From NCBI GenBank assembly GCA_003552745.1, contig PUOG01000271.1, forward strand, positions 1 through 20,507: 20,507 nucleotides of DNA. Reading direction: 5' to 3'. The translations under genes were made by a program, and so were the position numbers. The notes beneath the pieces are model-generated. The model worked only from the letters and a program-made list of their open reading frames with translations. It did no database searches and was not told where the DNA came from. Numbering within the stretch: the stretch's first letter is position 1; each line of letters begins with the position of its first letter. Source of the DNA: Spirochaetaceae bacterium. Its GTDB lineage: Bacteria; Spirochaetota; Spirochaetia; DSM-27196; SKKC01. This document shows positions 15,230 to 20,507 of the stretch, in pieces.

Positions 15230-16291
15230 ATGATGAACATCTTAGGTCGTCCCGCAATCGTGCTGTACGGTTTTCTCGCAATCCTCCTCGTGTTACCGAT
15301 CGGAGAGCTCGGCTCCCAGGTCCTTGATCGGTCGGTGGCGCGCGTTCGCCTGACCCGTACCGCGAATATCGGACAGCGGGCGTTGCGCTCGCAGGTGGAA
15401 CTGTATGAACGTCAGGCAGGAGGGTCGCTCTCTTCTGAGCAGCGGCGCGAGGTCCTCGAGATCATGATAAACGAAGAGCTGATCGAACAGGCCGCCGAAC
15501 GGGATGGAATCTCGGTCTCCGATGATGAGCTCGATCAGCAGATTGCTCAAGAGCGCATGTCGCTTGGAGCGCAGGTCGGTGAAGAGCAGTTTCGCCTTGC
15601 GGTCGAACAGCAGCTCGGTATGTCTTACGACGATTATCGGGACGAACTCCGCAAGCAGCTTCTGCAGCAGCGATATATCCAGGAAGCCGAGCGATCGCGA
15701 TTCGAGCGAATCGAGGAGCCGAGCGAGTCGGAAATCCGCGAAGTCTACAACGAAAACGTGACCGAGTTCATCAATCCGTCGATGGTGCGCTTCAGCCACA
15801 TCTATGTGGATACGCGGGAGCTGGACGAGAATGACCGCAGTGAAGCCATGTCACGGCTGAAAGAGCTATGGGAAGAAGTCGAAGCCGGTGACCGGTCGTT
15901 CAGTGAAGCGTATGATCGAGCTGCGTCTGAGTCGGCGCTTGGGAGCTCGGACTTCGGTTACCTTCCACAAAACGATCGGCAGCTACGTCAGCAACTCGGC
16001 AGCTCTTTCGTTGACTCGCTTTTCGATCTGGGTATGGACGACGTTGTGGGAGTGCTCGAGTCCAACGTCGGTGCACACATTGTTCGAATTACCGATAAGC
16101 GGGATCGACGCTTTCTGGAGCTAGACGATAAGCTGTTGCCGGGGCAAGATATAACCGTTCGTCAGAATATCCGCGAGTATATAATGAACCAGCGCCTTCA
16201 ACAGGAGTTTCAAGAGGCTACCGAGTCGGTACTCTCTCAACTTCGTGACGAGGCGGAGATCGAGGTTACCGAGTCGAATCTCGACTGGTAA
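15230..16291 (+). CDS. SurA-like periplasmic peptidyl-prolyl isomerase
   Basis: These chaperones escort outer-membrane proteins through the periplasm. The 353 residues begin with a signal sequence or anchor (hydrophobic 9-25, LYGFLAILLVLPIGELGS). A SurA_N-like helical domain is at about 45-165 (VLEIMINEELIEQAAERDGI), and one parvulin domain is at about 184-293 (VRFSHIYVDT, FGYLPQNDRQL, GVLESNVGAHIVRITDKRD). A helical C-terminal arm follows (about 300-342). There is one parvulin domain, not the two of E. coli SurA. ATG 15233 is an alternative start. It follows the J-domain gene by 53 bases and precedes nusB by 5. LptD in this window is an obvious type of client. Confidence 0.88.
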   Translation: MMNILGRPAIVLYGFLAILLVLPIGELGSQVLDRSVARVRLTRTANIGQRALRSQVELYERQAGGSLSSEQRREVLEIMINEELIEQAAERDGISVSDDELDQQIAQERMSLGAQVGEEQFRLAVEQQLGMSYDDYRDELRKQLLQQRYIQEAERSRFERIEEPSESEIREVYNENVTEFINPSMVRFSHIYVDTRELDENDRSEAMSRLKELWEEVEAGDRSFSEAYDRAASESALGSSDFGYLPQNDRQLRQQLGSSFVDSLFDLGMDDVVGVLESNVGAHIVRITDKRDRRFLELDDKLLPGQDITVRQNIREYIMNQRLQQEFQEATESVLSQLRDEAEIEVTESNLDW

Positions 16292-16296
16292 GCGTT

Positions 16297-16752
16297 ATGG
16301 GTGCACGCAGACAGGGTCGGGTTCTTGCATTTCAGGCCCTGTATGCCTACGAATACACACATGCACCGCTCGAGGAGCTTCTGCAGTTCGCGTGGCTTGA
16401 CGCATCGCCGGAAGAAGATACACCGGAAGAAGATACAAGTGAGGCGAGAAAGCGCGAAGCGCTCGATTTCGCGCGCCTTTTGGTGGCCGGAACCATCGAA
16501 AACCTCGATGCAATAGATGAGCGGATTCGAGGGCAGCTCGATCATTGGGATTTCTCCCGAATAACGAAGGTTGACCTATCGATCCTTCGACTGAGTGCAT
16601 ATTCGCTGGTCTATGTTGATTCAATACCGGTGACGGTCACGATCGACGAAGCGGTAACCCTTGCGCGAGAGTTCGGCTCGAGCGAGTCGTATCGGTTTGT
16701 GAACGGAGTGCTTGATGGGATTCGTCGGACTCACGCCGCGGCGGGGGCGTAA
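16297..16752 (+). CDS. nusB: NusB, transcription antitermination factor
   Basis: NusB binds boxA RNA with NusE/S10 and supports antitermination, especially in rRNA operons. The 151 residues show the N-terminal ARRQGRVLAFQALYAYE (3-19), the block DHWDFSRITKVDLSILRLSAYSL (about 82-104) read in its parts DFSRITKVD and ILRLSAYSL, TVTIDEAVTLAREFG (113-127) and the terminal SYRFVNGVLDGI (131-142). Between the first two helices is an acidic linker containing PEEDT twice (38-47), encoded by a perfect 15-bp tandem repeat. It starts 5 bases after the SurA-like stop and its TAA overlaps the next ATG by one base. Confidence 0.95.
   Translation: MGARRQGRVLAFQALYAYEYTHAPLEELLQFAWLDASPEEDTPEEDTSEARKREALDFARLLVAGTIENLDAIDERIRGQLDHWDFSRITKVDLSILRLSAYSLVYVDSIPVTVTIDEAVTLAREFGSSESYRFVNGVLDGIRRTHAAAGA
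16408..16437 (+). repeat. Perfect 15-bp tandem repeat inside nusB
   Basis: CCGGAAGAAGATACA occurs twice without a gap (16408-16422, 16423-16437), encoding PEEDT-PEEDT. The unit is a multiple of three, so gain or loss of copies changes the linker length but keeps the frame. Confidence 0.92.
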
Positions 16753-18368
16753 TGCAGAGGCGGACGACCGGCGTCATTGTGCTTTGCATTGCGGTCTCGC
16801 TTTCTGCGGTTACGGCCGTACTGATTCGCAATGCGATCCACGAGCGACGAGTGAGTCTTGAGGTAACTCGCACTCGTGCAAGAATCCAGAGACTCGTGGC
16901 GGAAGAGAGATGGTCGGATGCCGCGGATGCGATCCGGTTGGCAAGCGATCGCGTGAGGATCGAAGCGGACGATTGGCCGGCTTTCTTGCGTCTGGCGTGG
17001 GTTGTCGAGACCGATGGTGAGGCGGAGCAACTCTTCCGGGACACAGCCAGGATTGCCTTCGAGCGACACAACGAAAGTGACCGACTGCGCGCGATTTATT
17101 CGATTTCCGAGCTCGATGCTGGCGATCCTGCTACTGCAGTGGACGTCGCGGCGGAGTTACCAAACGGTGAGTATGTGGGGGTGAAGGCGGAAGCGTGGCT
17201 GCGATCGGGCATAGGTGAGCCTCCGAAAGGCGATTCGCCGGTTGGACTCATGGTCTCTGCCGTCCACAATCCGACGTCACAAACGCTACAGCGTGCCTGG
17301 CAGGCAATCGATAACCCGGCATTCGGCTACAACGCGATGATCTACGCGCTCCGAGACGGCGATAGAGCAACGGCACGAGAGATCTCCGAGCGGTTGCCGC
17401 TGGACGAGGATTTTTCGCAGGGCATGTTCGTGTTCCTTGTCGAGGAAGGTGACCACGATGCGGCCGAGCGTTGGCTCGAATATGTCCCCGGGGAGCTTCA
17501 AACAGCGCCTCATATCCTCCTGACGCGTGCTGATCTCTCTATGGAAGCCGGCGATGCGGAGGCTCGCGCGTTGCTGTTGAAGGATGCCATCGATTCCGAA
17601 CCGAGTGCATCCCGGGTCCCGTATCTCGCGCTCGCGCGAATGAGCGACGATCGCGATGAGCGGATTCGATGGTTGCAGGAAGGGCGCGATGTCTTTCCGT
17701 ATGAAAGCACGATCGCTCTCGACCTGGCAGCCGTGTATCGCGGGAAGGGTGAAACGGAGCGTGCACATTCCGTGCTGGCTGAAACGCATGCCGAGAGAGA
17801 TACGGTAGACGCGCGGATCGCTCTCGCTCTGGTTGAGACCGACCCCGCCTTCTCGAGCGAACGACGAAGGAGCGCGAGATGGGAGCTCTTGAGCGCATAT
17901 CCCGAATCGGAGGCAATTGCGGGCCACCTCGCAGCGGTGGCGGTTCGTTCGGGTGATCGCGAAGGTCTTTCTCTCATCCTGGCTTCGGAGGTGGGTTCGC
18001 GGGCGGTCTGGCGTCGTAGTGCACTCGCTATCGACGCGTTCTCCGGCGGCCGAGTTGACGATGCTATCGATATTCTTGAGCAGCGTCGCAGCCGATCGTG
18101 GTACGATGAATATAACTACGGTTTGCTGCTATTCTCGCGTGATCGATTCGGTGACGCGGCGAATGCGTGGGATCGTGCTCTCGAGGCCGCCGAACATGAG
18201 GGAATCGGCAGAGAAGTGCTCGCGGAAATCTATCTCCGATCGGCGGAGACCGCACTGGTTCGCCGTCAGCCTTCAACGGCGCGGTCTTATGCCGAATTGG
18301 CGGTCGAGCACGATCCGGGGTCGGCCCGTGCGCGAATGCTCACCCGCTCCATTGGGGAGAACCGATAG
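16752..18368 (+). CDS. Membrane-anchored TPR-like repeat protein
   Basis: The 538-residue protein has a single N-terminal hydrophobic helix (about 7-26, after MQRRT) without a clear cleavage site, so it is probably anchored with the bulk outside the cytoplasm. The rest is Ala/Glu/Arg-rich helical repeats of the tetratricopeptide kind, clearest near the end (YNYGLLLFSRDRFGDAANAW and the following EIYLRSAETALVRR, AVEHDPGSARA). No catalytic motif is visible. It is fused into the nusB operon by a TAATG overlap and is followed by map after one base. The function is not recognisable; protein-protein scaffolding is the family expectation. Confidence 0.8.
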   Translation: MQRRTTGVIVLCIAVSLSAVTAVLIRNAIHERRVSLEVTRTRARIQRLVAEERWSDAADAIRLASDRVRIEADDWPAFLRLAWVVETDGEAEQLFRDTARIAFERHNESDRLRAIYSISELDAGDPATAVDVAAELPNGEYVGVKAEAWLRSGIGEPPKGDSPVGLMVSAVHNPTSQTLQRAWQAIDNPAFGYNAMIYALRDGDRATAREISERLPLDEDFSQGMFVFLVEEGDHDAAERWLEYVPGELQTAPHILLTRADLSMEAGDAEARALLLKDAIDSEPSASRVPYLALARMSDDRDERIRWLQEGRDVFPYESTIALDLAAVYRGKGETERAHSVLAETHAERDTVDARIALALVETDPAFSSERRRSARWELLSAYPESEAIAGHLAAVAVRSGDREGLSLILASEVGSRAVWRRSALAIDAFSGGRVDDAIDILEQRRSRSWYDEYNYGLLLFSRDRFGDAANAWDRALEAAEHEGIGREVLAEIYLRSAETALVRRQPSTARSYAELAVEHDPGSARARMLTRSIGENR

Positions 18369-18369
18369 A

Positions 18370-19137
18370 ATGTTATTCGAGAAGAGCCATATCACGCTCA
18401 AGAATGAACACCAGGTCGACGGGATACGTAGGTCGGGCCGACTGTTGGGAGAAACGCTCAGTATCTGTCGCGAACTCATAAAGCCCGGAGCGATACCTCG
18501 TAAGATCGACGCCGAAGCGCGCAAACACATCGAGTCGAATCGTGGACGCCCCGCGTTTCTCGGGTACCAAGGCTTCCCGGCGTCGATCTGTCTATCGTTG
18601 AACGATGCCGTTATCCACGGAATTCCCGATGATACGCCGCTTGTAGAAGGCGATGTCGTCAGTATCGATTGCGGTGTGGAACTCGACGGATACTTCAGCG
18701 ATTCGGCGCTGACTGTAACGGTTGGATCGGTGAACGGCGATATATCGACTCTCATGCAGGTTGCCGAGGAAAGCCTCGAGAAAGGGATTCAGGCTGCCGT
18801 AGCGGGCAATCGGGTCAAGGACATCTCACGCGTGATCTACGAGCACAACAAGAAACACGGGTATGGAATAGTGCGACCATACTGTGGGCACGGACTCGGC
18901 CTGAGCCTGCACGAAGATCCGCAAATACCGAACTACGTTGGGCGCGGACCGAATCCGCGATTGAAACCGGGAATGGTGCTGGCTATAGAGCCGATGGTGA
19001 ACCTGGGCGACGACGAAGTGGAGGTGCTCGATGACGACTGGACCGTGGTTACCGCCGACGGATCGGTTTCGGTCCATTTCGAACACACGATTGTCGTGCT
19101 GCCGGATCGCACCGAGGTGCTCACGCTTCGGCCTTGA
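18370..19137 (+). CDS. map: Methionine aminopeptidase, type I
   Basis: Map removes the initiator methionine from new proteins in the cytoplasm. The 255-residue reading carries the complete di-metal site: Asp100 (SIDCG), Asp111 (FSDSA), His174 (CGHGLG), Glu207 (AIEP) and Glu238 (HFEHT). It also has the substrate-contacting His83 (NDAVIHGIP) and His181 (LHEDP). The start is ATG 18370, one base after the preceding stop, with GGGGAGA (18354-18360) 9 bases upstream. The frame is open much further upstream, but that part overlaps the TPR gene and is not family-like. It is the last gene of the operon. Confidence 0.96.
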   Translation: MLFEKSHITLKNEHQVDGIRRSGRLLGETLSICRELIKPGAIPRKIDAEARKHIESNRGRPAFLGYQGFPASICLSLNDAVIHGIPDDTPLVEGDVVSIDCGVELDGYFSDSALTVTVGSVNGDISTLMQVAEESLEKGIQAAVAGNRVKDISRVIYEHNKKHGYGIVRPYCGHGLGLSLHEDPQIPNYVGRGPNPRLKPGMVLAIEPMVNLGDDEVEVLDDDWTVVTADGSVSVHFEHTIVVLPDRTEVLTLRP

Positions 19138-19162
19138 GCTGTCGTAAACGTATGGCTGAGGC

Positions 19163-19198
19163 GACTATGAATTTTGTATATTGTGAAAATCCATAGTC
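19163..19198 (+). promoter_or_regulatory. Dyad over the probable htrA -10 region
   Basis: GACTATGAATTTT (19163-19175) and AAAATCCATAGTC (19186-19198) are complementary at 12 of 13 positions. The 10 bases between them contain TATATT (19177-19182), a 5/6 match to a -10 box. No convincing -35 is seen at 16-18 bp (GGCTGA at 19154-19159), as expected for a promoter that needs an activator or a different sigma factor. The dyad could be an operator, or an RNA hairpin at the map end without a T-tract. Confidence 0.5.
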
Positions 19199-19210
19199 AG
19201 GAATGAATGT

Positions 19211-20507
19211 ATGAGAAGTCGTAAACTTTTTTTCTCGCGCCGTTTTTTTCTCCTCAACCTCGTTATGACCGGTGGAATCGTTGGATTCTTTCTTTCGGTC
19301 TTGCTGTTCAGCTGTGCCTCCGGTGTAGAGCCTGCCGGCCGCGTGGAAGCGCGGGACGATGTCGGAGATCGGGCGACGCCGCAGCAGTTGCAGTCGACGT
19401 TCCGGGAGGTCGCCGCTTCGACGATTCCTTCTGTTGTCCAGATTGAAGTCACCGAAGACGACAGGGAGGAGTTGAACGGCGAAAGGCCGTGGTACGATTT
19501 TTTCTTCGGCGATCCTGACGGCGATGTACCCGACCGGCAACCGCCTGGAATCGGAAGCGGGGTGATGGTTCGGAGAGACGGAGAGACCTACTACGTTCTG
19601 ACAAACGATCATGTTCTCGGCCGGTCCGGGGACATCACCCTTACTCTCGACGATCTCACCGAGTATGAAGCGGAGGTTGTCGGGACCGACAGCAGGCGAG
19701 ACATCGCGCTCTTGCAGTTTCAGAGCTCCGAGGAACTTCCGCTCGCAGACCTGGGCGACTCTTCGGAGCTGGAGGTCGGCGACTGGGTCATGGCGGTAGG
19801 GAGTCCGTTCGGCTTTCAGAGCACGGTCACCGCGGGGATCGTGAGTGCCCTCGGCCGAATGGGAGGACCTGCGGGAAACATCAGCGATTTCATCCAGACG
19901 GATGCCGCTATCAACCGGGGGAACTCCGGAGGCCCATTGGTGAATCTCGCCGGTGAAGTGGTCGGCATCAATACATGGATTACCACACAGACCGGTGGAA
20001 GCGTGGGACTCGGTTTTTCCATACCGATCAACAACGCGAAACGCGCCATCGATCAGTTTATCGAAATGGGCGAGGTGGAGTACGGCTGGCTTGGGGTCAG
20101 TATTCCTGAGACACCTCGACGCGTACGGGAGGAGCTCGGTGCGCCGCTGAATCGAGGAGCGATGGTGCACAACGTGTTTATCGACAGTCCCGCCTGGGAG
20201 TACGGGATTCGTCCCGGCGACTTTGTACTCGAAGTGAACGGAGGAACCGTCCGCGGTCCGGAGGAGCTGACGCTTTTCGTGGGTGACCTGATCGTCGGCG
20301 AAGAGGCCACCTTTTCGGTGCTGAGGGATGGCGAGCGTATCGAACTCACCGTGACTATCGGTCGCCGCGAGGAAGAGGAGATAGTTGCGAGCGCACAGGC
20401 AAATCTGTGGCCGGGACTCCGAATCGATGTCGCCAGTGAGGAGGCGCGCAGCTCGTTCAACCTCCCGCGAGACACCGACGGAATGCTCTTGCAGGCGGTC
20501 GAGAGCA
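19211..20507 (+). CDS. htrA: HtrA/DegP-type periplasmic serine protease (3' end missing)
   Basis: HtrA proteases degrade or refold damaged envelope proteins. The frame runs from ATG 19211 (AGGA at 19199-19202, 8 bases upstream) to the window end, 432 residues so far. The export signal is unusual: SRRFFLL (9-15) resembles a twin-arginine motif, then a hydrophobic stretch ends in LLFSC, a lipobox with Cys35. The trypsin-like domain has the triad His134 (TNDHV), Asp164 (RRDIALL) and Ser239 (RGNSGGPL), with the substrate loop GLGFSIPI. PDZ1 spans about 291-385 (GWLGVSI, PAWEYGIRPGDFVLEVNGG), and a second PDZ appears to begin near 398. The protein is probably an inner-membrane lipoprotein or periplasmic enzyme. 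Confidence 0.95.
   Translation, partial: MRSRKLFFSRRFFLLNLVMTGGIVGFFLSVLLFSCASGVEPAGRVEARDDVGDRATPQQLQSTFREVAASTIPSVVQIEVTEDDREELNGERPWYDFFFGDPDGDVPDRQPPGIGSGVMVRRDGETYYVLTNDHVLGRSGDITLTLDDLTEYEAEVVGTDSRRDIALLQFQSSEELPLADLGDSSELEVGDWVMAVGSPFGFQSTVTAGIVSALGRMGGPAGNISDFIQTDAAINRGNSGGPLVNLAGEVVGINTWITTQTGGSVGLGFSIPINNAKRAIDQFIEMGEVEYGWLGVSIPETPRRVREELGAPLNRGAMVHNVFIDSPAWEYGIRPGDFVLEVNGGTVRGPEELTLFVGDLIVGEEATFSVLRDGERIELTVTIGRREEEEIVASAQANLWPGLRIDVASEEARSSFNLPRDTDGMLLQAVES

Noticed and set aside
19141..19226. 9-bp direct repeat GTCGTAAAC at 19141-19149 and 19218-19226
   Set aside because: Too short to imply an insertion; the sequence between carries the htrA leader and no mobile-element features.
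19121..20170. Minus-strand frame of about 350 codons opposite htrA
   Set aside because: The plus strand encodes a complete HtrA catalytic triad and PDZ domain here; the plus frame simply lacks a stop inside the window.

Overview
The window looks like ordinary chromosome of a free-living or host-associated spirochaete (Spirochaeta/Treponema lineage) with a fairly GC-rich genome. The evidence is the gene set and order: a very large LptD-like outer-membrane protein beside uvrA, a phoH-ybeY-corC-TPR run, gap-pgk-tpiA-secG in a row, and map followed by an HtrA protease. From memory, several of these adjacencies occur in Treponema. The lineage call is an inference from these features and not the result of a search. 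I see no tRNA, rRNA, insertion sequence, phage gene, toxin-antitoxin pair, CRISPR array or defence gene.

Layout. (1) 1-4936, plus strand: the 3' part of uvrA, then lptD. A 133-bp imperfect inverted repeat covers the uvrA end and most of the spacer. (2) 4979-5746, minus strand: a gene with a C-terminal J-domain-like segment, convergent with lptD. (3) 5974-10192: a tightly overlapped operon phoH-ybeY-corC-TPR, equivalent to ybeZYX of other bacteria plus an exported TPR protein whose C-terminus resembles FlgT. (4) 10227-14276: a strong promoter, then gap, pgk, tpiA, secG and a small flavodoxin-like gene, with a two-hairpin element between gap and pgk. (5) 14309-19137: a second promoter, with a palindrome filling its spacer, then a J-domain/TPR gene, a SurA-like peptidyl-prolyl isomerase, nusB, a membrane-anchored TPR gene and map. 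(6) 19163-20507: a dyad-containing leader and the 5' part of an htrA/degP protease, cut off by the window end.

Functional themes. Envelope biogenesis and quality control recur (LptD, SurA-like chaperone, HtrA, SecG, exported TPR proteins). They are interleaved with ribosome and RNA maintenance (PhoH, YbeY, CorC, NusB, methionine aminopeptidase), lower glycolysis and DNA repair. All genes except the J-like gene at 4979-5746 are on the plus strand.

Novelty. I did not find a clear new multi-gene system. The best leads are the unusual LptD (no cysteine in the mature protein, SAP-like N-terminus), the TPR/FlgT-like protein fused to the ybeZYX operon, the Arg-rich J-like protein, and several palindromic or hairpin elements placed exactly at expression signals (gap-pgk spacer, dnaJ-type promoter, surA-like leader, htrA promoter).
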